DNA of 64,000 nucleotides, from contig JAXGQB010000015.1 of the NCBI GenBank assembly GCA_040766655.1, positions 117,206 to 181,205 of the forward strand. Direction: 5' to 3'. Source of the stretch: JALOOB01 sp040766655. Lineage in GTDB: Bacteria; Chloroflexota; Anaerolineae; CG2-30-64-16. The notes beneath the pieces are model-generated. The model saw only the letters and a program-made list of their open reading frames with translations. It was not told the DNA's origin and made no database searches. This document shows positions 50,518 to 59,397 of the stretch, one piece after another; position 1 is the first letter of the stretch, and each line of letters starts with the position of its first letter. The translations under genes were made by a program, and so were the position numbers.

Positions 50518-50666
50518 GCCTGATCGGAGGAAGCGCGCGAGGGTCCACCGCCCGGCTAACGAAATTCAATACGGATTATGCGTCGCAAGCTCATCCAATG
50601 GCAACTGCGCCTGTCGTGGGGGCCGTTAGCAAGAGCGAAGAAGATGCGGCTTCGGGATGTCAAGTA

Positions 50667-50703
50667 GGCCCAGGCGGCCCGCCATTCGGCGAGCCCCTGG
50701 GCC
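50667..50703 (-). terminator. Hairpin downstream of the methyltransferase gene
   Basis: GGCCCAGG (50667-50674) and CCTGGGCC (50696-50703) form a perfect 8-bp stem with a 21-nt loop, 32 bp beyond the stop. There is no T-run, so termination is unproven. Confidence 0.35.
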
Positions 50704-50734
50704 CACTTGTCAGCTGGCACGCAGTCCGTGCGGA

Positions 50735-51874
50735 TCAGGCCGTTCGTTCCGCAATGGCCAGGTAGCCGATGCCGAGCGGCTCGTACTCGAAGCGCAGCGC
50801 GTCCGCGCCGAACGGCGTCGCGGCGAAGAGGTCGCGGAGCTGAGCCTCCGACCGGCACGCGGGCTGATTCTCCACGAGCCAACCGAGCAGCGCACTGTCG
50901 CTTGCGGGGATCCGCGGGCTGAGCTGGCCCACGATCAGACGACCGCCCGGCGCCAGCAGGCCGTGGCCCTGTGCGATCAGCTGCGCGGCCTGGCTGGACG
51001 GCACGAGATCCAGCATCCATGTCGCGTAAATGATGTGATATCCCCCCGAGGACGCCTTGGGAAGGCGCCCGGGGCCCAGCAGTTCCGAGCGGACGTAACG
51101 CACCCGGCCATCCAGGGCCTTCCTGAGCCGCTTTCGGGCAGAGCGCAGTTCCTCCGATCTCATGTCTACGCAGGTGACTTGAGTCATCTGCAGGAAAATC
51201 GGATCATCGAGCAGTAAGAGCAACTCGCGCATCGGCCCGGCGCCCACGCTCATGATCTGGACCGGCAGATGGCACAGGTCCGCCCGCGCGTGGATTGCCT
51301 TCCCCAGCACGCCCGCCAGTTGCGCCGGGCGGTTGCGCAACGCGATCGTGATCAGCATGTTGAGATAGTAGTCGTCGAGGAGACGGGCGCGCACGTCGGC
51401 ACCGGATGGCTGGCCATCGCAGATGATGTCGATGGTTTCGTAGTCGCCGGCATAGCCGTGCAGCTTGGCCAGCGCACGATCGAGCAGCCGGCCCGTGTGC
51501 GACCAGGAGCGAATTGGGCCTGTGATGCGTGCCTTGGCAGCCGCGACCTCGGCCTCGGTCGGTTGGCCCGCCATGAACCGGTCGATCCAGCCACCCAGCG
51601 TGTCCATGGCAGTCCGGATCGCCCTGCGGACCGCCGGGGGAGGTTCGGCGGGCGAGGGGCTGCCCGCGACATAGAAGGCCTCGCTCACCTGCAGCGTGCT
51701 TTCCAGGTGCGTGAGGAGGCTGTCGAGCGTCATCGAGGCTGCACCGTCGCCGGACAGCGGGCCAGACAGTAGAGGGGCAACGCTGCTTGATTCCTGTGGC
51801 ATCGTGAGACTGCCCGCGGCGCGCTTCCAGACCGGCCGTGCGCCGCGGAGAGAAGGCAACTCGAGTGACTCCAT
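50735..51874 (-). CDS. SAM methyltransferase, PhcB/extracellular-factor-synthase-like
   Basis: A 379-aa cytosolic protein. After an N-terminal helical region comes KLHGYAGDYETIDIICDGQP (about residues 150-169) and ALRNRPAQ, a pattern seen in proteins annotated as 3-hydroxypalmitate methyl ester (extracellular factor) synthases. A Rossmann domain follows (QIMSVGAGPMRELLLLL, CVDMRSEEL, IIYATWMLDLV). In Ralstonia, PhcB makes a quorum signal. Similarity is by motif only. GGGAG before ATG51874 fixes the start. Confidence 0.65.
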   Translation of the reverse strand: MESLELPSLRGARPVWKRAAGSLTMPQESSSVAPLLSGPLSGDGAASMTLDSLLTHLESTLQVSEAFYVAGSPSPAEPPPAVRRAIRTAMDTLGGWIDRFMAGQPTEAEVAAAKARITGPIRSWSHTGRLLDRALAKLHGYAGDYETIDIICDGQPSGADVRARLLDDYYLNMLITIALRNRPAQLAGVLGKAIHARADLCHLPVQIMSVGAGPMRELLLLLDDPIFLQMTQVTCVDMRSEELRSARKRLRKALDGRVRYVRSELLGPGRLPKASSGGYHIIYATWMLDLVPSSQAAQLIAQGHGLLAPGGRLIVGQLSPRIPASDSALLGWLVENQPACRSEAQLRDLFAATPFGADALRFEYEPLGIGYLAIAERTA

Positions 51875-51955
51875 GATCTCCCTATCCACCAGTGAAGGAG
51901 TGGTCGGAATTATACCACGTGACCGGGCCAATTCACGTTCAGTTTTGCCCGGCCA

Positions 51956-51985
51956 TTGGCATTGTAGGTTCGACGCGTGTACAAT
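51956..51985 (+). promoter_or_regulatory. Promoter of the LuxR-propeller gene
   Basis: TTGGCA (51956-51961), 18 bp, TACAAT (51980-51985). The leader is about 150 nt and carries the inverted repeat ACCTGG/CCAGGT (52105-52110 and 52122-52127) just before the start codon. Confidence 0.5.
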
Positions 51986-52142
51986 TGCTCACGCGGCCGC
52001 CATTGCGAGTTTTCGATCAATGACCAAAGTTATCAAAGGCGAGCCCATAAGTCCATCATCCGAAGTATGATTTCTTCAGGCGAGCAGCGAAACACAGCAC
52101 TCATACCTGGGAACGATCGCGCCAGGTGACACAGCAACGGCT

Positions 52143-54293
52143 ATGGAGAACCGAATGGACGGCGTGACAGAGGAAACGGAGAGGCTCGGCCGGCTAACGC
52201 CGCGCGAGCGCGAGGTCCTGCAGTTGCGGTGCGAGGGCAAGACGCAGAAGGAGATCTCGCAGGCGCTCTCGATCGCCATCCCCACGGTCAAGACGCACTG
52301 CGCTGGCATCTACGCCAAGCTCGGCCTGGACGATCCGGGTCTGACCTCCGCACGGCGCAACATCGAGCTCCTGCGCTACGGCTCGTACCTTCCCCTCGAA
52401 GGTGCAGGTCCGGGCGCCATCGAATCCGGTGCATCGGACCTGGTCGATGCTGACGACCCGCTGCCCGTGCCCGCGCAGAGCGAGCAGAGCCTCCTCGCGG
52501 TGCTTGAGGACGAGATCGAACTCCTCGAAGAGCGGTCTCGCCTTCTCCCTGCCACCATTCCACCCGCCCAGGTGCTTCCGCCGCCCTCGGATCCCGGGCG
52601 CGGGCGCGGTCGTTGGACCGCGCTCATGCTGGGGCTGCTCGTGCTCATCGGGGTCGTGGGTGGGCTGATCGGCGCGGGCGCGACGTGGCTGGCCGTCAGA
52701 CAAGGGCTGGCTGCTGCCCGCACGCCCGAACCAGCCGCGGTCGCGCCGGCCACAGCCGCGCCGGCCGCAATGGCGCCGACCACAGCCGCGCCCGGCGCGA
52801 CCGCCCAGGCGGCACTGGTCGCAGCCGCGCCCGGGGCCACAACTGCGCCGCCCGTAGCCGCGCCCGCGGCGGCCACGGCGGGCCAGCCCCTCACCACGCC
52901 GGTATGCGGCGAGGCCGCGCGGATCAAGGTGCAGACGCCGCCGTTCGTGCGCTCGCAGGGCCTGACCGCCTTCTCGCCGGACAACACGGAGGGTGCTGTC
53001 ATCAGCCCGTGGGCGCGCGCCATCGTCATCGACGAGCGGGGAGTGTTCAGCGGATACTTTCCCGGAGGGGAGAGCCCGCGTGGAGGCGTCATGCATTTCG
53101 ACAAAGCCACGTGGGCCAACTGCAACCTGCCGGGCGAAGGGCCGGCGTTGAACGTCAACGCCCTCGCCATCGACGCGCGTGATCGGCTTTGGGCCGGCAC
53201 GGAAGAGGGCGGCGTGAGCGTGTGGGAAGGCGACCGCTGGCGCACTTACACGACCGACGACGGATTGCCGAGCAACAAGATCTACGGGCTGACGGTCGAC
53301 GCGGCAGGCAACGTTTGGGCGGCCACCTGGGAAGGCGTGGCCAAGTTCGACGGCGAGCGCTGGAGCGTGCCGTATACGGTCAGCAACAATACGATCTTCT
53401 CCAACCACGCCCACGCGATCGCGTTCGACAGCGCGGGCAGCATCTGGGTCGCGCACATCGACGACGGCGTGAGCCAATACCGGGAGGCGGACGGCCGGTG
53501 GGTCCATCACACGGCCGCGAGCGGTATGGGCGGCAACAAGGGCCGCAGCATCGTGATCCGGCCTGCGGCCAGCGGTGAGGCAGAGTCGGTCTGGGTCGCG
53601 ACGGCCGACGGCGGCGTCTCCGTGTTCGAGCAAGGGCGATGGACCGCCTACCGGGAGGCCGACGGCCTGCCCAACGATGATGTGGGCGCGCTCGCCCTGG
53701 ACAAGCACCGGCGCGTCTGGGCCGCGACGACGGGGGGCACGGCCTGGTTCGATGGCGAGAGGTGGGCCACCTACGACACGCTGTGGACCGTCAGCCTCGC
53801 GTTCGGGCCGGCCTGCGAGGGGTGCCCGTACACGGATGAACACGTCTGGACGGGCACGGCGGAGACGGGCCTGACGGTGTCACGGCTGCCCTATCCGGAT
53901 CTCGCAATGGACGTGCTCGGCCTGAGATTCTTCGATCGGGAGGGCTCCGAGATTTCCCAGCCGGTCGTCGTAGCGCCCGGCGAGGCGTTCAGGCCGGAGA
54001 TCACCGTTCAGCCACGCTCGCCCTACCAACTCCTGGAGAGCCGCGGTGACATGCTGGTGCACCTCGACGCGGACGATGCCCTCCGCTTCGGCGCGTACGA
54101 GCGCATCCCGGTGAAGGGGACGATCGAGCCGGGGCAGCCGTTCACCTTCACCGACTACGATAACTTCTACGTGGCCCCCCAGCTGGAGAAAGGCGAGGCG
54201 GAGCGCACCTTCACGAGCACCTGGCGCACGTGGGTGCACGGGCGCTACGCCGGGCCGCCCATCGGGGTCACCTTCACCGTGCGAAATCCCTAG
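52143..54293 (+). CDS. LuxR-type HTH / membrane helix / beta-propeller / Ig-like protein
   Basis: A 716-aa single-pass membrane regulator. A LuxR helix-turn-helix is at about residues 18-62 (LTPREREVLQLRCEGKTQKE). A membrane helix lies near 160-182 and an Ala/Pro/Thr-rich spacer near 195-258. Propeller repeats span about 325-590 (RLWAGTEEGGVSVWEGDRWR, NVWAATWEGVAKFDGERW, SVWVATADGGVSVFEQGRW). A C-terminal domain resembles the NBR1-type Ig-like fold (PGEAFRPEITVQ to GPPIGVTFTV). It should sense an outside ligand and act on DNA directly. ATG52155 is an alternative start. Confidence 0.82.
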   Translation: MENRMDGVTEETERLGRLTPREREVLQLRCEGKTQKEISQALSIAIPTVKTHCAGIYAKLGLDDPGLTSARRNIELLRYGSYLPLEGAGPGAIESGASDLVDADDPLPVPAQSEQSLLAVLEDEIELLEERSRLLPATIPPAQVLPPPSDPGRGRGRWTALMLGLLVLIGVVGGLIGAGATWLAVRQGLAAARTPEPAAVAPATAAPAAMAPTTAAPGATAQAALVAAAPGATTAPPVAAPAAATAGQPLTTPVCGEAARIKVQTPPFVRSQGLTAFSPDNTEGAVISPWARAIVIDERGVFSGYFPGGESPRGGVMHFDKATWANCNLPGEGPALNVNALAIDARDRLWAGTEEGGVSVWEGDRWRTYTTDDGLPSNKIYGLTVDAAGNVWAATWEGVAKFDGERWSVPYTVSNNTIFSNHAHAIAFDSAGSIWVAHIDDGVSQYREADGRWVHHTAASGMGGNKGRSIVIRPAASGEAESVWVATADGGVSVFEQGRWTAYREADGLPNDDVGALALDKHRRVWAATTGGTAWFDGERWATYDTLWTVSLAFGPACEGCPYTDEHVWTGTAETGLTVSRLPYPDLAMDVLGLRFFDREGSEISQPVVVAPGEAFRPEITVQPRSPYQLLESRGDMLVHLDADDALRFGAYERIPVKGTIEPGQPFTFTDYDNFYVAPQLEKGEAERTFTSTWRTWVHGRYAGPPIGVTFTVRNP

Positions 54294-54377
54294 CACGACA
54301 CGGGCCGCGACCGCAGAACAGGCCGGAGCGCGCACGCCGCGTCATTACGCGCGCCCTCCATCCGCGTGATTTGTGAA

Positions 54378-54406
54378 TTGCGGTGCCTGGACCGATGTGA
54401 TATGAT
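54378..54406 (+). promoter_or_regulatory. Sugar ABC transporter promoter
   Basis: TTGCGG (54378-54383), 17 bp, TATGAT (54401-54406). Transcription starts near 54413 and the leader is about 140 nt. Confidence 0.6.
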
Positions 54407-54552
54407 GCCGCCGAATTGCACCTGTATTCATCGGTGGCGTACTTCTGTGCGTGTCGTTGAAAGGAGGGTCGATCGCCAGCCACTGCCTGTCTCTGTAGAT
54501 TCGCATGTCTCCGATATCGCGTCGTTCATCACCCAATGAAGGAGGATTCGAA

Positions 54553-55944
54553 GTGAAAAGGAAGACCACGCGTTTGTTCTCTCTCGTGTCGCTGTTGCTC
54601 CTGGCGTCGTTCCTGGTGTCGTGTGCGGCTCCGGCTGCACAGCCCGCGGCGCCCGCCGCACCCGCGGCGCAGGAACCTGCGGCTCAGGCCCCGAGCGAAC
54701 CGGCAGCCAAGGAGTTCTCCGGCGAGCTCACCTTCTGGAGCGGCTACTCCGAGTTCAAGCCGTTCTACGACACCGTTGTGGCCGACTTCCAGGCCAAGTA
54801 TCCCAAGGTCAAAGTGAACGTGCTCATCGCCGCCTCGTTGCGCGACCACGAGCAGAAGCTGGCGAGCGCCATCCCGACCGACACCGGCCCCGATGTCTAC
54901 GAGGGGTCCCTGTACGCGAACGCCAAGTTCATCGACGCCAACCTCATGCCTGGCCTGCCGCAGTGGGTCGTGGACCGGACCCAGGGCTACTGGGACCAGT
55001 GGGTCACGGATTACTTCACCCTTAACGGCACCCGGTACGTCGTCCCGTTCTTCGAGGGCCGGGCAGCCATCTTCTACAACAAGGACTGCTTCAAGGAAGC
55101 CGGCATCCCTGAGCCCGCCAGCGACAAGCCGATGGAATGGGATGCCTTCATCGATGCTGTCAAGAAGATGACCAAGTACGATGCCAGCGGCAAGGTCGAG
55201 CGCGCCGGCTTCGGCCTGCGCCGGTCGGGCCAGGGCAGTGGCGTGGGCGAGAAGTGGTGGATCTTCGGCTATCCCCGCGGCCAGGACACGTGGACCGTCG
55301 ACAGCAACGGCAAGTACATGATCAACATCAACAGCGAAGGCGCGCAGAAGAACCTGCAGACCTACATGGACATGCTGTACAACTGGAAGACCGACAGCAT
55401 TGACCTCCCGCAGGATGCGCAGGCCTTCGAGCAGGGCGTCTCCTGCATGTTCCAGCGGGAGACGTGGGTCATCGGCGACATCGCCAAGAACGCGCCGGAC
55501 CTCAACTACGGCACCATGCCGATGCCGAAGGACGTTCGCTGGGGCACGCTCCGCAATCCGATGGGCTTCTGGGTGACCAAGAGCGCCAAGGACCCGGATC
55601 TGGCCTATGAGTTCGCCCTGTTCATGGTCCAGCCTGAGTACCAGCAGCTATTGCTGGACACGGTCGGCTGGCTGCCGTCACGACAGGACGTCGATTACTC
55701 CGCGATCCTGGAGAAGAAGCCGGCCTTCAAGGCCTTCCTCGTCAACGATCCGGAGCTGGAGTTCTACAAGTATCCGCCGATCGGCGTGTTCGACGAGATC
55801 CAGACGAAGTACTCCGATCGCCTGGTCAATGCATACCTGGATGCGAGCCTGGCGACCAATCCGGACGCCATCAAGGCACTGCTCGATGAGGCGAATGCCG
55901 AGGGCAACGCCATCCTGAAGCGCGAGAAGCTCGGCGGCGAGTAA
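54553..55944 (+). CDS. Carbohydrate ABC transporter substrate-binding lipoprotein
   Basis: A 463-aa extracellular solute-binding protein, family 1. The lipobox LVSC gives Cys24, followed by an Ala/Pro-rich tether (about 25-55). The mature domain begins ELTFWSGYSEFKPFYDTVVA and shows DTGPDVYEGSLYANAKF and the hinge region NPMGFWVTKSAKDPDLAYEF. GTG54553 was chosen because AAGGAGG lies 7 nt before it. It delivers sugar to the two permeases downstream; the ligand is not known. Confidence 0.92.
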   Translation: MKRKTTRLFSLVSLLLLASFLVSCAAPAAQPAAPAAPAAQEPAAQAPSEPAAKEFSGELTFWSGYSEFKPFYDTVVADFQAKYPKVKVNVLIAASLRDHEQKLASAIPTDTGPDVYEGSLYANAKFIDANLMPGLPQWVVDRTQGYWDQWVTDYFTLNGTRYVVPFFEGRAAIFYNKDCFKEAGIPEPASDKPMEWDAFIDAVKKMTKYDASGKVERAGFGLRRSGQGSGVGEKWWIFGYPRGQDTWTVDSNGKYMININSEGAQKNLQTYMDMLYNWKTDSIDLPQDAQAFEQGVSCMFQRETWVIGDIAKNAPDLNYGTMPMPKDVRWGTLRNPMGFWVTKSAKDPDLAYEFALFMVQPEYQQLLLDTVGWLPSRQDVDYSAILEKKPAFKAFLVNDPELEFYKYPPIGVFDEIQTKYSDRLVNAYLDASLATNPDAIKALLDEANAEGNAILKREKLGGE

Positions 55945-55967
55945 CACCTGCACCGTCCTGAGGAGGT

Positions 55968-56009
55968 GCCACCGGCGGAGCAACTGCTCGATCATGCTTC
56001 GCCGGTGGC
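55968..56009 (+). repeat. Intercistronic hairpin after the binding-protein gene
   Basis: GCCACCGGCG (55968-55977) and CGCCGGTGGC (56000-56009) form a perfect 10-bp stem with a 22-nt loop between the binding-protein and first permease genes. Such hairpins often raise the amount of binding protein over permease by protecting the upstream mRNA. Confidence 0.65.
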
Positions 56010-56110
56010 GTGTTGAACCCGGCAGATAGGGGGCGCCCGGCCTTCTTTGACGGGTTCGCCCGGGCAATCACCATCTGCAAATGCCACGACACGCGTGGCA
56101 GGGAGTGGGT

Positions 56111-57064
56111 ATGGCCGGTCTCACTCAACCGACGAAAGCGCCGGCGGAGAGCAGCCGCAGCCTCTCCAGGCGCCTCTTCAACGTGCCCAAGTATGAATTC
56201 GATCGCTGGGTCTTTGCGTACATGGCCCTGTTCCCGGTCCTGCTCATTTATGTCGTCATCCGCATCATCCCGATCCTGCAGAGCTTCTGGTTGAGCATGA
56301 CCGATCTCAAGATGCCGAATGTGCCCAGCAATTTCGTGGGCCTGACCAATTTCAAGGAACTGACGACCGATCCGAACTTCCTTGACGCGCTGGGCTACAC
56401 CACGCAGTATGCCCTGGTCACGGTGGTCATCGGCGTGGCGATCGGCCTGGCGCTGGCAGTCGTTCTCTCGGGTGCGCTGCCGCGCGGCTCCGCGCTGTTC
56501 GAGCTGATCTATTTCATCCCCGTGATCACGCCCTGGGTACCTGCCTCGATTGCCTGGAAGTGGATCTACGATCCATCCGTGGGCCTGCTCAACTATATCA
56601 TCTCGCTGTTCGGCGGCGCGCCGGTCGGTTGGCTGCTTCGCCCTGAGACCGCCAAGTGGGCGATCATCGTCCTCGGCATCTGGAAGGTGATCGGCTACAA
56701 CATGGTCATCTTCCTGGTTGGCATCCGGGCGATCTCGATCGAATACTACGAGGCCGCGGCACTGGACGGCGCCGGCTTCCTCCAGTCGTTCCGCAAGATC
56801 ACCTGGCCGCTCCTGATGCCGATCACCCTGTTCGTCCTGGTCATCTCGACCATCAATGCCTTCAACGTCTTCACGCCGGTCTACGTCATGACGCAGGCGC
56901 AGCAGGGGACCGGCGGCATTACCCTGCGCGTGCTGGTATCCGACATGTACCTGAACGCATTCAACTTCCAGCGCATCGGCTACGCGTCGGCAGAGGCCCT
57001 CGTATTGTTCCTGGTTATCCTCGTGCTGACGATCGCCCAGTTCCGGCTGGTCAAGAGCGACTGA
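56111..57064 (+). CDS. Carbohydrate ABC transporter permease (MalF/UgpA type)
   Basis: A 317-aa inner-membrane protein with six predicted helices. The cytoplasmic EAA loop, which docks the ATPase, reads EYYEAAALDGAGFLQSFRKI (about residues 215-234). The N-terminus precedes helix 1 by about 35 residues. GGGAG lies before ATG56111. The partner permease starts 11 bp after its stop. No ATPase gene follows. Confidence 0.93.
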   Translation: MAGLTQPTKAPAESSRSLSRRLFNVPKYEFDRWVFAYMALFPVLLIYVVIRIIPILQSFWLSMTDLKMPNVPSNFVGLTNFKELTTDPNFLDALGYTTQYALVTVVIGVAIGLALAVVLSGALPRGSALFELIYFIPVITPWVPASIAWKWIYDPSVGLLNYIISLFGGAPVGWLLRPETAKWAIIVLGIWKVIGYNMVIFLVGIRAISIEYYEAAALDGAGFLQSFRKITWPLLMPITLFVLVISTINAFNVFTPVYVMTQAQQGTGGITLRVLVSDMYLNAFNFQRIGYASAEALVLFLVILVLTIAQFRLVKSD

Positions 57065-57075
57065 GGGAGGACACG

Positions 57076-57921
57076 ATGGATCAGGCACGCGTATTGCAGC
57101 TGGGACCTGTCGGGAGAATCGCTGTCTGGACACTGCTGATCGTCATCAGCGTGATCATGGTGTTCCCGTTCCTGTGGATGATCTCGACGTCCTTCAAGCC
57201 GGCGCCCGAGGTGATTGCCTGGCCGCCGAGGATTCTTCCCCTCGATCCGACGTGGGAGAACTACGCGAGACTGCGCACCGCCGCACCGTTCGCACGCTTC
57301 TTCTTCAACAGCCTTGTCATGTCGACGTTGTCGACGGCAGGCATCATCCTGACGTCGACCCTGGCCGGCTACGTGTTCGCCAAGTATCGTTTCCCGGGCC
57401 GCAACATCCTCTTCGCGATCATCCTGGTCACGGCGATGGTGCCGCTCGAGGTGTACATCCTGCCGCTGTTCATGACGATGGTGGACCTGAAGTGGCTCAA
57501 CACCTACCAGGGCATGGTGGCGCCCTACCTGATCATGAGCTTCGGCATCTTCTTCATGCGCCAGAACATCACGCATGGCATCCCGGACGAGCTGCTCGAG
57601 TCTGCCCGCATCGACGGCGCGTCCGATTGGCGGACCTTTGCGACCATTGTGCTGCCGCTCGCAAAGTCTGCTATCGGCGCCCTGGCCATCTTCGCGTTCA
57701 TGCAGGCCTGGGCCGCGTTCATCTGGCCCTTGCTGGTCACGCGGCGTACCGAGATGTACAACATGGAGCTGGGCCTGGGCTTTTTCCAGAACGCGTATAC
57801 GATCGACTTCGGCCCGATCTCCGCAGCATCGGTCGTCAGCTTCATGCCCGTTCTGATCGTGTACTTCATCTTCCGCAAGCAGATCCAGCGGGGTGTCACC
57901 CTGGGCGCGGTGAAGGGATAG
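57076..57921 (+). CDS. Carbohydrate ABC transporter permease (MalG/UgpE type)
   Basis: A 281-aa inner-membrane protein with six predicted helices. The EAA loop is ELLESARIDGASDWRTFATI (about residues 175-194), and TSFKPAPEV after helix 1 is typical of MalG-type subunits. It pairs with the preceding permease to form the channel. A terminator follows the stop by 55 bp, so the transporter is a unit separate from the enzymes downstream. Confidence 0.93.
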   Translation: MDQARVLQLGPVGRIAVWTLLIVISVIMVFPFLWMISTSFKPAPEVIAWPPRILPLDPTWENYARLRTAAPFARFFFNSLVMSTLSTAGIILTSTLAGYVFAKYRFPGRNILFAIILVTAMVPLEVYILPLFMTMVDLKWLNTYQGMVAPYLIMSFGIFFMRQNITHGIPDELLESARIDGASDWRTFATIVLPLAKSAIGALAIFAFMQAWAAFIWPLLVTRRTEMYNMELGLGFFQNAYTIDFGPISAASVVSFMPVLIVYFIFRKQIQRGVTLGAVKG

Positions 57922-57976
57922 CGACCGCCGCAGTTCGACCGCGGCAGACCTCACGACGTTACGCCAATAGGGGAAG

Positions 57977-58011
57977 ACGGTGCTGGCGCTTGACGGCAGC
58001 ACCGTTTCTTT
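57977..58011 (+). terminator. Terminator after the ABC transporter operon
   Basis: ACGGTGCTG / CAGCACCGT (57977-57985 and 57997-58005), a 9-bp stem with an 11-nt loop, followed by TTTCTTT. Confidence 0.8.
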
Positions 58012-58044
58012 GTGCGGATTCAGGAGCAAATCAGGATCATACGT

Positions 58045-59352
58045 ATGAACACACAGGAATTGTACGACTTCGCGCAACGCTTCATTCCCGGCGGCGTTTC
58101 CGCCTCCGCGCGCACCAACGCGGCGATCGGCCACCCCTTCTATGTGTCGCGCGGCGACGGCCCCTACGTCTACGACCAGGACGGTCGCGAGTACGTCGAT
58201 CTGTGCACGTCGCACGGCGCGTCGCTGCTGGGCCACAACCATCCCGCGATCGTGGCCGCGGTAACGCGTGCGCTGCACCTGGGCATCATCTGCGCGTACG
58301 AGACGGAGCATCATTCCGCGCTGGCGCAGCAAGTGTGCGCGATGGTGCCGGCCGCGGAGATGGTCCGTTTCGCGGGCTCGGGCTCCGAGACGATGATGCA
58401 CGCGCTGCGCCTCGCGCGCACCGTCACCGGCCGCGATGTGGTGCTGAAGTTCGAGGGCCACTTCCACGGCTACGTGGATTACCTGTACTACAGCTCGGCC
58501 CCGCCGCTGGACGGCGCAGGCCCCGCCAGCTCGCCGCGGCCCTACCGCCAGTCGGCCGGCATGCCCGCGGCCCTCGATCCGCTGGTCATCGTCGTGCCCT
58601 TCAACGACCCGGACGCGCTCGAGAGAGCGTTCGCTGAGCACGGCAGCGAGATCGCGACCCTGGTCATGGAGCCGATCAACTACGACTCCGGCTGCATCCT
58701 GCCCGAACCGGGCTTCGTGCAGCTGTGCCAGGATCTGTGCCGGCGCTACGGCGCGGTGCTCTTCTTCGACGAGGTGCTGACCGCGTTCCGCATGGCGCCC
58801 GGCGGCGCGCAGAGTTATCTCGGCGTCACCCCCGATCTGTGCGTGCTCGGCAAGGCGTTCGGCGCGGGCATGCCGATCAGCGCGATCGCGGGAAGCCGGG
58901 AAGTGATGCTCAACCTGCGCCCGGTGGGCCGGAGCGAGCACAGCGGCACGTACCTGGCGCACCTGACGACCGTGCTGGCCGCTCAGGCTGCGCTGGAGAT
59001 CTACAACGAGCCCGGCTTCTACGAGCGGCTGGATGCGCTGGGCGCGGCCTTCTATCGGCCTTTCCAGGACATCATCGACCGGAGCGGCGTGCCGGTGCGC
59101 CTGCAGCACTGCGGCCCGCGCTTCGGCCTCTACTTCGGCGTGACGGACCCGGTGCGCAATTACCGGCAGGCCGCGCAGCAGGACGAGCGCATGCTGCTGA
59201 CCTTCGTCGCCGGCTGCATCCGCCGCGGCGTCTACTTCCACGTGTCCGCGCACCATGGCTTCTCGGCCGCGCACACGGCGCAGGACATGCACCGCGCGCT
59301 GGAGGGCATCGAGGGGGCCATGGCGGACGTCCGCCGCCAACACGTAGGCTGA
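58045..59352 (+). CDS. Class III aminotransferase, GSA-aminomutase-like
   Basis: A 435-aa PLP enzyme. The start FIPGGVSASARTNAAIGHPF and the segment GSGSETMMHALRLAR resemble glutamate-1-semialdehyde aminomutase, and the PLP-binding Lys is in CVLGKAFGAGMPISAIAG. The family also contains many aminotransferases for amino sugars and other amines. The setting, among hydrolase, DegT and oxidoreductase genes, argues against a heme role. It heads the enzyme operon after a terminator; its own promoter was not clear. Confidence 0.85.
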   Translation: MNTQELYDFAQRFIPGGVSASARTNAAIGHPFYVSRGDGPYVYDQDGREYVDLCTSHGASLLGHNHPAIVAAVTRALHLGIICAYETEHHSALAQQVCAMVPAAEMVRFAGSGSETMMHALRLARTVTGRDVVLKFEGHFHGYVDYLYYSSAPPLDGAGPASSPRPYRQSAGMPAALDPLVIVVPFNDPDALERAFAEHGSEIATLVMEPINYDSGCILPEPGFVQLCQDLCRRYGAVLFFDEVLTAFRMAPGGAQSYLGVTPDLCVLGKAFGAGMPISAIAGSREVMLNLRPVGRSEHSGTYLAHLTTVLAAQAALEIYNEPGFYERLDALGAAFYRPFQDIIDRSGVPVRLQHCGPRFGLYFGVTDPVRNYRQAAQQDERMLLTFVAGCIRRGVYFHVSAHHGFSAAHTAQDMHRALEGIEGAMADVRRQHVG

Positions 59353-59397
59353 GGCCCAAGTAGAGGCTTCAGCCCCCATACATGAGGATCACAGACT

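Noticed and set aside
56980..59379. A 799-codon open frame on the minus strand
   Set aside because: It is antisense to the second permease and the aminotransferase and has the same low-complexity, His/Arg-rich make-up. No family motif was seen.
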